Shown: piece by piece, positions 22,421 through 32,885 of the stretch
Layout: each line of letters begins with the position of its first letter
Numbering within the stretch: the first letter of the stretch is position 1
Assembly: GCA_036429605.1 (NCBI GenBank)
Contig: JAVFKD010000004.1
Span: 2,852,001-2,916,000 of the forward strand
Length of the DNA: 64,000 nt
Reading direction: 5' to 3'
Source: Cladobotryum mycophilum
Taxonomy: Eukaryota; Ascomycota; Sordariomycetes; Hypocreales; Hypocreaceae
Program-made: the position numbers and the translations under genes
The notes under the pieces: generated by a model
Told to the model about the DNA's origin: nothing
The model's input: the letters and a program-made list of their open reading frames with translations, nothing else
Database searches by the model: none

Positions 22421-23509
22421 ATGCCTAACGCAAGCCTGGCATCATTGAAACCAAAATATAGCTTCCTCGACGACTATAGTGAAGGAGCCCATCCGCAGGT
22501 CCTCAACGCCCTCTTCACCAGCAATGCTTCTCAGGAGGTAGGCTACGGCAACGACTCGTACAGCGAGGAGGCCCGCCGCCTGATCCGCCAGCACCTCGGC
22601 TGCGATGACGTGGGCATCTTCTTCGTCCCCAGCGGCACCTCCGCCAACGCCATCTCCATTGCCGCCTGCCTTCGCCCTCACGAGGCCGTCATAGCCGCCA
22701 GCTCCGGCCACATCGTCACGCGGGAGACGGGCGCCATCGAGGCGAGCGGCCACAAGATCATCAGCGTCGCCCCCAAGAACGGCAAGCTCACCCCCGAGAC
22801 CATCTCCAAGGCCCTGGACGACAACTGGCACTACCCTCACATGGCCAAGCCCCGGCTGGTGTACATCTCCAACGCCACCGAGGTCGGCACCGTGTACACA
22901 AAGGCCGAGCTGGCCGCCATCAAGCGCCTCTGCGAGGAAAAGGGCCTCCTGCTCTTCGCCGACGGGGCTCGCATCGGCGCCGCCCTGACGTCCCGCTTCA
23001 ACGACCTGACCCTCAGGGACATGCTCGAGCTGACCGACATCTTCTGGATCGGCGGCACCAAGAACGGCGCCCTGCTGGGCGAGGCCGTCGTCGTCAAGTC
23101 CCCGGACCTCGCACAGGACTACCAGTTCTTCGTCAAGCAGCACGGCTCCCTCCTCGCCAAGGGCCGCATCATGGGCGTCCAGTTCGCCGAGCTCTTCCGC
23201 GAGAACCTCTACTTTGACCTCGCCCGCCGCGCCAACTCCGCCGCCGAGAAGCTCTCCCGGTCCATCGTCGGCGCCGGCTACTCGGTCCACGCCGCCACCG
23301 AGACGAACCAGGTCTTTGCCGTCCTGCCCCTGCCGCTGGTCAAGCTCCTGCAGCAGGACTTTTCCTTTTACGTCTGGGAGAAGCGGGGGGACCAGTGGGC
23401 CGTCGTGAGGCTGCTGACCACCTGGGCGACGGACACGGCGCAGGTGGAGAAGTTTAATCAGATGGTGCTAAGCTGGATCCCGACTGATGATTTGGATTAT
23501 GACTTTTAA
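22421..23509 (+). CDS. PLP-dependent threonine aldolase-like enzyme
   Basis: A fold-type I PLP enzyme of the beta-eliminating lyase / L-threonine aldolase family, expected to split threonine into glycine and acetaldehyde. From ATG 22421 (gcaATGcc) it has 362 residues, the usual size. Motifs: FLDDYSEGAHPQVL, VGYGNDSYSEEARRLIRQ, FFVPSGTSANAISIAACLRP, SGHIVTRETGAIE, LLFADGARIGAALTSR (Asp binding the PLP ring nitrogen) and FWIGGTKNGALLGEAVVV, whose Lys214 should hold PLP. The frame also stays open upstream to an earlier start near 22253, adding about 56 basic, Ser-rich residues. I prefer 22421 by family length. The coding DNA is intronless and very GC-rich in third positions, unlike its AT-richer flanks, which suggests high expression. 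Confidence 0.88.
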   Translation: MPNASLASLKPKYSFLDDYSEGAHPQVLNALFTSNASQEVGYGNDSYSEEARRLIRQHLGCDDVGIFFVPSGTSANAISIAACLRPHEAVIAASSGHIVTRETGAIEASGHKIISVAPKNGKLTPETISKALDDNWHYPHMAKPRLVYISNATEVGTVYTKAELAAIKRLCEEKGLLLFADGARIGAALTSRFNDLTLRDMLELTDIFWIGGTKNGALLGEAVVVKSPDLAQDYQFFVKQHGSLLAKGRIMGVQFAELFRENLYFDLARRANSAAEKLSRSIVGAGYSVHAATETNQVFAVLPLPLVKLLQQDFSFYVWEKRGDQWAVVRLLTTWATDTAQVEKFNQMVLSWIPTDDLDYDF

Positions 23510-25226
23510 AGCTGATTCCTTGTTAGCTGCTATTTATTTTCCTTCTTTTTTCTTCCTTTTTCTTTTGTCGCTTGGGAATACACACACACCATTGGATACT
23601 CATGACTTTTGGTGATGAGCATATTTAGATCCTTTTTATGAGTCTTTGGATATATACGGATGCATGTTTGGAGTTTGGGGGAGGGGGGGACTTTTACTTG
23701 ATGTCTTTTAACTTGATGTCTGGCATTTTCTTTTTAGCATTCAGTATTTAATAATGGTACTTACAATCGTATCTTGCTGCTCAAAGTTTTTGTTCTCTTG
23801 CTGGTTGCTATGCGGTTGATCTATCTTGAGTGTGTTGAGCAAACATGTGTTAGCATTTACATCAACCTACGGTAGCTACTCCCATGCTGGGAACTGGCTT
23901 TGCAGTCAATTGTTAAGTAACATCAACACCAGGGCGATATTGATGATGTGTAATGATCGCTCGCTGTGTACTTACCTAGCTTCTGGGGACTTGGCTTGTG
24001 TAAGTCATGGTGTGGAGGATGTCTTCCGATGAGTACAGAGGTTACTTCTCTTTCGGCATGACCAGTCTAGATAAGCTGTTTGTATTTGATGTGCATATGG
24101 CCTTTACTGTATCTGAATTCATGACTGTATCTAAACTGTACATTCTGCTACCTGTGCCCTACTGCATATATATAGCAGGCAGGACCATCACAGAAAGTAT
24201 ACACGTATTTAATGTCTGTCTGTAGCATTTGTGCATGGTAAAGGGGGTTACTTATAAGGCTCCGACAAAGACATGGCGGTTGTGACGGTTACTGATTGAT
24301 GCTACATCTCCAAGAAGAGATTTTCATGCACAGTTTGATGAATAACAAACGCAATCTGGGCATTTATATCGTGGGAGTGGCCTTGATGATTGAATAGAAC
24401 GGCTAGTACGACCCCAGCCTCTCGTTCACGTTATACCGCTCCATCTGCCTTTGGCATTCATAAAACCACCTCGACAAGGAAAGAAAACCGACCCCTGCCA
24501 GTCTCAATTCATACATAGGTAAATAATGACAGGCTACGTCATGAGAAAATATTTTAGCTACAGCCGTCCAACGTCCATCACGAGGCGGCGTACAGACACT
24601 TCCTAGTAGTGATACGACATTAGTTTATTTATTTCCATCAGTGTAGTATCAACTTGATCGAGATGGATATAAATGGACTAGATATTCGATAAACCTTTAA
24701 AATCTATTCTACAGAAGGCAGATATATTTTTTAGGTAAGCCGAGCTATACAGTCACTTTACATTATCGAAGATGAGGCTGTATGTCCGCGTCCGATTGTG
24801 TTGTACGCCTCACTCATCACATCTGCGGGGTCAAGGGAAGACGAGGTGTAGGCATGCAACACCAGCACTCACCAATAAATACATTGTGGTACAGTTTGTG
24901 ATTGCTCTCATATGCAGGATCTTCTCACGAGGTCAATTGTTCAGGCCGGTGATGTTCAGAGGAGATCCGGTTGTGTGTGTAGCACCGCCTGGGTCATCTT
25001 ACAGCAGCCAAACAGCCCAATCAGGATGAATCTTCCAAAAAGGATCCAACACACAACTGTGGTGAGAATGAGGCTATGCTGTATGCAGGACTATACTCTC
25101 TGAGGGCAATTGCCGTACAAGAGCATGCCCAATATTGTATATAATATTTTCTTCCTTCTCCTCTGACTCTTCCTTCTACCCAGCTTTCCTTCTCTTATCA
25201 ATACAGCCCATATAGATCCATTCGCC
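23510..25226. other. Intergenic, nothing recognised
   Basis: I see no frame with gene-like content. The first 200 bp are T-rich 3' flank. The rest is moderately AT-rich with short frames on both strands. The last 100 bp (25140-25226) are CT-rich and TATA-like (gtatataatattttc), a plausible promoter for the DUF3632 gene. Confidence 0.5.
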
Positions 25227-26270
25227 ATGTCCGGCACACCAGAAAACTCTGATACCAATAGACCTCTTACCGGTGAAGATTTGGATCTTTCATGGCGAGA
25301 ATCTCTGGACAGAGATGTTGCCCGTGGCGACGGCAGCGAGCTCCGTGGAGGGTCGGTTAACCAGGTCTACTTCCTCGGCACTACCTACTGCAATCACTGG
25401 CCCGTAAGCGAACAAGAGGAGGTCTTGCATAATCTTTGGTACCTCTACTACCGCGGCGCGCAGCTCTTTGCCCACGACAGCCCCGAGCAGGACAGGTTCG
25501 CGCTCGATCCGGTCAAGATCTAGGAACAGTCGCCCTTGCGGAGACGCAAGAGGGATGACAAGAATACGTGGGAGATTGCTACGGTATCGACGGGGGAGGT
25601 CATTTGGAGCGAACTCCCTTTCTTTGTCTCTGATACGACCGAGTACTGGGTCAAGGACTGTGAAACCATGAGTGCTACGCAGCGTGCCAACTTCTCCCGC
25701 TTCTACGCCAAGGTCGCAGCGGCCGGTGTAGGCCGCGACAAGCTATTTCAGACTGCTCTCATTATTTTCCGGGACACTCTAGAGACTGAGCGAGCCCTCG
25801 GAACCCCGGGCAAAGAGGAGCAAGTCGGCGTGAATCCCGGCCGGACAATGAAAGACCTCACCGTCGCCGACCTGCTCCCGTCGGCGCTGGCCTGGTTTTG
25901 GGAAGCCAAAGGGAACATCATATGGCTCACAAACGAGCAATGGAAAGACTGCCCCGACAGCCTAGCTGCCGAAGGCGGGCCGCTCTTCAAAACCTCAGAG
26001 CTCGGCACATCAGCCGCGCCCGGGTTCAGCGCGGACCGGTACATCTTCTGGCTCAAGCGGCCCGACCAAACCGCCAAGGAGGCAGATGAAGCCGGCAACA
26101 AAGCCCTCTCCAAGCTTGCCCTAAGCATCACGGAGCAGATGCTACTCCTATTTCACTCGCGGGACTGCCTGCTCAAGGATGAGATTGAGGCGGCGGGGGA
26201 GATTGTTGAGACGACTGAGTGGATAACCGAAAGTATGGGGAACGTACACTTGGCTTTTAAGAGTCACTAG
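25227..26270 (+). pseudogene. DUF3632 family protein with in-frame TAG
   Basis: A single frame runs from ATG 25227 (gccATGtcc) to TAG 26268, interrupted only by TAG at 25521-25523 (codon 99). Residues before (LWYLYYRGAQLFAHDSPEQD) and after (TGEVIWSELPFFVSD, MSATQRANFSRFYAKV, LIIFRDTLETERALGTP, LTVADLLPSALAWFWEA) match the fungal DUF3632 pattern, whose function is unknown to me. The family codes straight through the position of the stop, so a nonsense mutation is the simplest reading. A 120-nt GT..AG segment (25404-25523) ending at the TAG could be spliced without frame loss, but it would delete family-like sequence. Without readthrough or splicing the product is 98 residues and likely inactive. 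Confidence 0.75.
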
Positions 26271-27685
26271 GGGGTGAAGATATGGTGGGCTTGTTGAGTA
26301 TGGGGTTTTTACTGTGTGTGGAGTGATGAATGACTTGATGACACATCTTTCTGATAGATCCGCCCGGCATCTTCTTCAATCCTAGGGTTCTTTGTGATGG
26401 TACCTGTTGTGCATAGCCGTGAGGACTCACACATTCAATAAGAGTAGCTCTTTGAAACAAATGTGCTTGTCTTTGTTCTTTTAGTGATGGAATATATAAA
26501 AGATGCCATATCATTTCTAGGCGAACAATCTTTGCAAAACGGCTCTATAGCTAGAGAAGGATAAATGAGCATCAATTTGAGTAGCCATTGATGACAATTT
26601 TCGGCTAAATGACCTCCACATGAGCTCCAGAGGTAAAAAATGAATAGGTTGTGTAGAATATAGGTGATGAATAGCCAACAGCGACGTCTCCCGCCTCGGG
26701 TGTGATGTTGAAATTGGATTTGTATCTGTAGCATGGCATTGTTGTTAAGAAGTTGCCGAGCCTTGGCTAGATAGGGTGAAGCTCTGTGTACGCAGTTTTG
26801 GAGGTGAGTCTCATGTGGGCGATGAGAGACAACGGATTCATCCCTTCCACCTTTGTCTATAGGTTATTAGTTGTCGGCATGACCCTTGGTTCGTTCTGAG
26901 GCACAGGTGTAGAAGGCACGTAACGCAAGTATGAATATTGCACTGATAGACTTGCTTTTCCATGCCAGTTGGGACTCAATGCTAGATATAGCGCGGGTTA
27001 AAGTCCCGGAATGCATAAAACTCTTCTATAGGAGCGATCGCTCCCGATTATTGCATCATCTCGACCCTACCCGGGACACACAAATGTGTTGGAGGGCAAA
27101 TGATTACTGCCTAGAGTGGATAGAGCTGCGCACGAATGACTCTACGAACTTGATAAATTAACTTTGCATATCTTCTTCAATAAGAATGATACTAGCGTTG
27201 TGGAATTCTTCTATGTAGCGCAATAGCTGCTCGAATAGTAGATCCATGTGAGCTATTTCACCGATGAGCAAAGCATGAATATCCTCCTTCGATTGTACGT
27301 ACCACCTGGCTTCGAGGGGACTAGCCGAGACAATAGATTTAGCCTTCAAACTGTCTGTCATTGATACAAAGTGAACGATCCTTATTCCTATGGTAAGCTC
27401 GGCATTCCACCTGCAAGTCTCATCACGCTACGAGAGGGGCGGACAGTCCAAGATCTCGCAACAAATTTATTGGTTACTAAAAGTCTCGTAGAAATGACAT
27501 TGAAATCCATCGGAGAAAAGGAAAGAGGGGGGAAGAGCATGAGCTGACTCTGGGCCAGGTCCGTAACAGACCAGTCAGTGCCTAGTCAACGTCAAAATCT
27601 CAAAAAACAACAGCAACAGATGACAGAATCAACCTCCAAACAAGGAACCTTGAGCTCAAGTCAATCACCCCGAGGTGCTGGCCCC
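26271..27685. other. Intergenic, no gene supported
   Basis: The frames here are short and of random composition. The right end (27480-27685) is the 3' flank of the minus-strand secreted protein gene. No repeat or RNA gene is visible. Confidence 0.5.
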
Positions 27686-28594
27686 TCACTCATAAGAGGG
27701 CAGCCCGGGATCACGACATCCCGCAACAGCCCTGTAGCAGCGATGCTTTCCGCACGCACAGGAATCATCAAACACGCAAAAGGCGCCGGCCCCCCTGCAG
27801 GCATCATCCACATTGCACTCCCTGGCCGCCGCGCATGGCCCGGTGACGTTCGCCTGAGCGCTGCCCAGGTCCTCGGAGAGCTCCGGGATATTAGCAACCC
27901 GGACGCACACGTTACCGTCGCCGGTTCGAAGACAGCTGCACATGCCCTCTCCGTTGGAGCAAGGGAACTGGGTGCTGTTTGTCACAGCGGTTGCTGCCGG
28001 ACCACAGCCGACGTCCAGGGAGATGGTGGTCGTGACGGTCACCGTCGGCGTGGGAAGGGTGGTGGTGCGCGGGGTGACTTCGGCCCAACACTTGCACGCA
28101 GAGGAGAATTGGCCATTGTCCGGACACTGAGCTGTCGCATATGTGGGGACAACACTGGGAGTGATGGTCTGGTTTGCGTCAGAAGTGGTGGTTGTGGTTG
28201 TGGTTGTAGTTGCGGTACTAGTAGTGGCAGTGGTGGTGCTGCGACGCCTGCGCCGAGTGCTGGTGCTGCTGATGGTGCTGCTGGAGGAGGACGAGGTTGT
28301 AGAATGAGTAGATGTGGTGGTCTTGTTCACATGAGTAAGATAATTCGTCACGGTGCGCGTAAAGGTCCTTTTGCCATTATTAGATATACAGACTTCCTGC
28401 TACTATGCCACTCACGTTGGTGCGGGTTGGATTGTCGTTCTCAGAAAGTCGTTGCAAAGCGAGATGCGAGATGGCCTTGGGACACCTATTCCTGCAAAAG
28501 TTCCCGTCACATGGTTTGCGCAATTGTCTCCATTGCACTGCGCCACGGCGTAGCCCACGAGGGGCATGATGGTTGCAAAGATGGCGGTCTTCAT
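27686..28594 (-). CDS. Secreted Cys-rich protein with Ser/Thr linker
   Basis: Exons 28594-28416 and 28367-27686 (48-bp intron, donor gtgagt) give 286 residues. MKTAIFATIMPLVGYAVAQ is a clear signal peptide. A short N-terminal part with QCNGDNCANHVTGT, typical of many fungal surface proteins, is followed by TFTRTVTNYLTHV. Then comes a Ser/Thr-rich linker (about 90-140) with a basic RRRRR patch that could be cut by a Kex2-like protease, and a C-terminal region with about 16 Cys, including CACGKHRCYRAV. In total there are about 19 Cys. The linker is probably O-glycosylated. There is no hydrophobic C-terminus, so no GPI anchor is expected. The function is unknown; a cell-wall or host-surface role is a guess. 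A long opposite-strand frame is its shadow. Confidence 0.78.
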
Positions 28595-31500
28595 TTTGAT
28601 GGCACTAGGTATTGTTCAGTGGCTAGATGGCGAGTTCTGAAGGTGATTGCTCCGATATTCTTCATTTGAAGCCCATGAGCCCTTTATATCACGATCCGTC
28701 AAGCTTCAAGACAATAAACTGTCGAGTCTCGACTGGAATGCTGCAACCGGCAGAGCACGAAGTTCGTCTTTCAAAACGGCTGATGGTGAGGCACGAGCTC
28801 AGAATGGCTATTCTGGCCATGTCCTGAAACCTCGCGTCCGTGAGTATCATGGTGTTTTCTCGCTTGCGACTCGCTCAATTAGCATCACGACTATACCACA
28901 AGGCCATACATCTACTGAAATCAAAGCTGCAACGAGACATTGATGGGTTTCCATCACTGCCCAGGCTCCAAAGGACAGCAGCACAGTTCCAGAGACGTCG
29001 CTGTGTGCTACCTACCCCAACTTGAACAGCCCCCTTCTGTTTGCCATCATCTTGCGAAAGGGGACATGTTATGTCCTACCCTTGAGTGAATTGGCGGGAG
29101 AGGATTTTTCACATAGGATAGGACTGAGACGTGGCATGCATTACCGAGGGCGCTCTGTCATCATCTTGTCTCAGGATCAGCGACATCTCGCCTTGCCAAC
29201 GCCCGAACAGCCGAAGATAGCGCATAAGGGTCGGGCAAGGGCGGATATGCAAAAGAACGAGCACCATACTAGTGGTAATACTGCGTTGCAGTTGCACAAA
29301 CAGTTGCCAAGCCGCCAAACCGGACAACGGATAGGAGACCCTGTATGCGTTGCAGATCTTGTACCTGTTCTGTGAAGATGATCATCCATGCACCAGCCAA
29401 AGGAGAAGCCATCTCCTGCGCCATGTTTTAGAGACAATTATGAAAGAAAATTTCTCAAAATTGACCGAACGAGAGATATTTGACTCACTTTGATGGATCT
29501 CGCCGGCCACTACCACAAAGAAACGTCGCAAATATTCCCAGGCATCAGTCTCGGTAGAATAAGATGACGGCGCAAAACGATTTCTGTGAAATTAATGGCA
29601 AAGTTATTATCCGTTTGTTTATCACCCAACGGCATAAGCGCAGGGATTCTCAGAGGCAGAGCATAATCTGAAGGGGGCCGCTCCACTCGAGCCGCTGATC
29701 AAAACATTGAGACCACTTGTCAACACACATCGAGTATTGGGCTGATCAATCGGCTACACATTAAGGGGCTGGTAAGCTGGATCTGTGGTATGACGCAGTT
29801 TGCGCTTCAAAGTTCCCATCCCCCCCCCCCCTTCCTCCCCTGGATTGAATGGACAAGGCTGTTGACAGCCATTTCGCACGTGTATATGTGTATGTAGACG
29901 ACTGGAGCCCGAGTCAAGTTCCTCGCCAATACGAATTCCTCGAATTCGGCGGTCAGCTCTATTTTGAGGCGCTCCTGATAAACTGGGCCTGTAACATGGA
30001 CCCAGGAGATGACGTCAAGAAGTTGTGGCTATCTGGCGCCATCCACGCGAGGGCGAAGATCTCCATGCGGGTGAGGGTTTTGAGGGTTACGTGGACTTGC
30101 ACTAACAGTATCTTATCAGTGGTGAAGATATGATAGATGGATAGGCAGATGGATAGATAGCGTGCGCGGTTGCAGTTGCAGTTACAATGGTGCAAGAACT
30201 GGGCATGGTGAGACCCCGGACGAACCGAGGATGTCGAAAAAGGACTGTTGGCACTTGTACATGCGCTGTCTGTCTGGTATTATGCCATGTACGCGGCGTG
30301 TGCACGTCCATATATGGACACACTGTAACAAACGTCGATGAACATTGAAGCTGGTTCAAGACGCTCGGTCAAGGAACCAGGCTGGGAACGGTTTGCTATT
30401 GGCGAGCCGGACTCCGGGTTAAACCCCTTGTCATGATGCGGGAGCGGCAGCCACAGTGTCGCTTTCTCCTGTGACAAGGACCGTTCACGGTTAGGCCGAA
30501 ATGTAACCATACCGTTTCTTTGTTTTGGCGCGAAACGTCGATCCGTCAGGCCATTGGGTGGTGGTGGTGGTGGTTCTGGGATAGTGAGGAGGAGGAGGTG
30601 GTGGTGAGAGTGGGAGAGGGAGGTCTGGGTACATTATGCAGATCTCATGTGCTTCATGGTGAGATGCATATGCGCACTGTGCAATATATATGCATCGAGT
30701 GGGTATACTCGACAGTGTATTACTGTTATGAACTCCACTTTATACGGTATACTTGTTGTCTCTACCACTCGTGGCAGAGTCCCTCGGTATACCCTTTCCA
30801 CTCTAGTTCTCTTCGTTTCTCACCCAGTCGGAGATTTTCCTTACGCCTCGATGAATCAAAAATAAAGCGTATAAAATAAAAGGGTTCTCAAGGCGATTTG
30901 CGCCAAAGTCTCTGGCAATTTTATCATGTGAGAACTGGTGGGATCCAAAAGAGCTTTGAGCACAAGTTCACAATCATCATCACAGTGTCGGACGTCGCCA
31001 CGTTGGGTTCAGGCCCTCCGACCCCCCCCTTCTTCCCAGTCCTATCCACATGCAGCAAAACCAGCAGCATCACTTCTCCACCCGTCGACGTATGGCCAAG
31101 TAATAAAAAGTTCTGACTTGCGTTGCCCGTGTGTTGTCTTGGATGCCGTCAGAAATCTCCTTGCGAAATGGTCCACATCCGGTAAGCGAACCGCTCAGAT
31201 AAAGGGATACGCCTCGAAAAAGTGGACACGGGCTGCATATGTATGGATCTCCTACATACAAACTATGGATCAAACATCTCCTAGAATGGCTCCGTGCAGG
31301 TGCCCGTCGTCTCTCCCCCGTCTCCTCTCCACCCTCCCTGACCAGCTTCATCCGTCTCCACCATCTTCGTCATACTGCTTGAGACTTGCTGCTACAGGCA
31401 CATACTCCATGCTGCGAGGCTACTATGGCCCTGCAAATTATCCAGATGTACGATAAAATACCGCAGTTGCGTTATCGCCAGCCTCTCCACTTGATTCCCA

Positions 31501-31949
31501 CTCTGCTCCAGAAAAAAACAGGCGCCGTTTGCTTCGACTCGACGTTTGTGCAGAACGGCACCTCCTTCAGGGGGGCCGCTTTGTCTCCACCGCGGTGTCC
31601 CCAATGACGGAGGCGGTGTTGATGCTGCAATCTACAGACGGCAAAAAGGACATGCGCTGAATGTACCTTTACGCGCAGGAATCAAGGCAGGATGACAACA
31701 TGTTGAATGGCTTGTGACAAGAGACCGCCTCTTTCCAAGGATAGAGAAATGATGCTGTAGTAGACTGAAGCCTCAAGAATTTGGGTATTTAAGAAGCCCT
31801 CAAGCCCACTACAAACTGTTTTTCGATATCATCATCACACTTTTATTCACCAGCACCCCTGAGTCCTTTGCAACTGATACCCCAAGAGTCCATCTCTTTA
31901 CTGCACTTTACATTTAAACACTATCCAAACTTATAAAACATCATTCAAA
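28595..31949. other. Long intergenic region
   Basis: There is no convincing gene in 3.3 kb. One 95-codon frame starts with ATG at 29849 (MDKAVDSHFARVYVYVDDW) and meets a possible donor (gtgagg) at about 30070. I do not recognise it and would not call it a gene. A C13 run lies at about 29820-29832, and a G-rich block lies at 30555-30635. The last 170 bp (TATA-like tatttaag near 31785, CT- and A-rich leader) form the aldo/keto reductase promoter. Confidence 0.45.
30555..30635 (+). repeat. G-rich (GGT/GGA) tract
   Basis: Runs of GGT and GGA triplets with several GGG clusters lie on the plus strand, such as ggtggtggtggtggt and gaggaggaggtggtgg. The block could form a G-quadruplex. It is not in a gene. 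Confidence 0.5.
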
Positions 31950-32885
31950 ATGGCTCCCTCTGCTATCACTCCCGAAGCTTCCCCTGAGCGCGAGATCAGC
32001 GTCAAGAAGGCCCTCGTCCAGACCCGATCTCACAGCAGCTCCGTCTCCTCTGTTGCCTCCATCACCCTCAACGACGGCAACACCATCCCCCTCGTCGCCC
32101 TTGGTGTCTACAAGGCCCCCAACGGCCAGGAGACCGAGGACGCCATCACCGCCGCCCTCGACGCCGGCTACCGACACATTGACTCTGCTGCTCGATATGC
32201 CAACGAGGAGGCCTGCGGTCGCGCCATCCGCCGCTGGATGGAGAAGACTGGCACTCCCCGTGAGGACATCTTCATCTGCTCCAAGCTGTGGGACTCTGAC
32301 CACGGCTACGAGGCCACCTTCAACGCCCTCTGCGCCTCGCTCGAGAAGTTTGGCCTTGACTACCTCGACCTCTACCTGATCCACTCCCCTGCTGAGTGCG
32401 AGAACAAGCGCCTCGAGAGCTGGCGCGCCCTTGAGACTGCTCAGCGACTTGGCAAGGTCAAGTCCATTGGCGTCTCCAACTTTGGCGCCGGCCACATCAA
32501 CCACCTCCTCGAGAACGCCCGCGTTGTCCCTGCTGTTAACCAGGTCGAGGTCCACCCCTTTTGCCAGCGTGAGGCCCTTGTCGAACTCTGCAACCAGCAC
32601 GGCATCAAGATTGAAGCCTACTCCCCGCTGGCTCGGGGCAACAAGCTCGAGGATCCCACCATCAACGCCATTGCTACCAAGTACGGCCGAACCCCTGCCC
32701 AGATTCTCCTCAACTGGAACGCCTCTCGCGGCAACGTCGTCCTGCCAAAGAGCCTGACCCCCAAGCGAATTGAGAGCAACCTCCACAGCTTCGACTTTGA
32801 GCTCGAGCAGTCTGACATTGAGCTCATTAACGCCCTCGGCTCTGAGAACTACGTCACCGGCTCCATGCACAAGTCCAGGGACTGA
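31950..32885 (+). CDS. Aldo/keto reductase
   Basis: An NADPH-dependent reductase of carbonyl substrates with the AKR (beta/alpha)8 fold, cytosolic, 311 residues, no intron. The catalytic tetrad is visible: Asp78 and Tyr83 in DAGYRHIDSAARYANEEACG, Lys112 in CSKLWDSDHG, and His145 in YLDLYLIHSP. SIGVSNFG, VNQVEVHPF and the nucleotide-binding end LPKSLTPKRIESN also fit. The first 36 residues (rich in Ser, Pro and Glu) precede the usual start of the fold and are unusual. Codon choice is strongly C-ending and the ATG context (ttcaaaATGgct) is optimal, both signs of high expression. The substrate cannot be told from sequence; a glycerol, sugar or aldehyde reductase is equally possible. Confidence 0.93.
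   Translation: MAPSAITPEASPEREISVKKALVQTRSHSSSVSSVASITLNDGNTIPLVALGVYKAPNGQETEDAITAALDAGYRHIDSAARYANEEACGRAIRRWMEKTGTPREDIFICSKLWDSDHGYEATFNALCASLEKFGLDYLDLYLIHSPAECENKRLESWRALETAQRLGKVKSIGVSNFGAGHINHLLENARVVPAVNQVEVHPFCQREALVELCNQHGIKIEAYSPLARGNKLEDPTINAIATKYGRTPAQILLNWNASRGNVVLPKSLTPKRIESNLHSFDFELEQSDIELINALGSENYVTGSMHKSRD

Noticed and set aside
22442..23290. Minus-strand frame of 282 codons opposite the threonine aldolase-like gene
   Set aside because: Shadow of a GC3-rich gene; composition is Gly/Val/Ala/Asp-biased without any motif.
27578..28669. Plus-strand frame of 363 codons opposite the Cys-rich secreted protein
   Set aside because: It mirrors the low-complexity Ser/Thr linker of the minus-strand gene, has no domain, and the minus-strand model has a signal peptide and a clean intron.
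29849..30133. 95-codon ATG frame considered as a gene
   Set aside because: No homology recognised and no partner exon; codon content is not distinctive.
31941..32870. Minus-strand frame of 309 codons opposite the aldo/keto reductase
   Set aside because: Shadow frame caused by the strong C-ending codon bias of the real gene.
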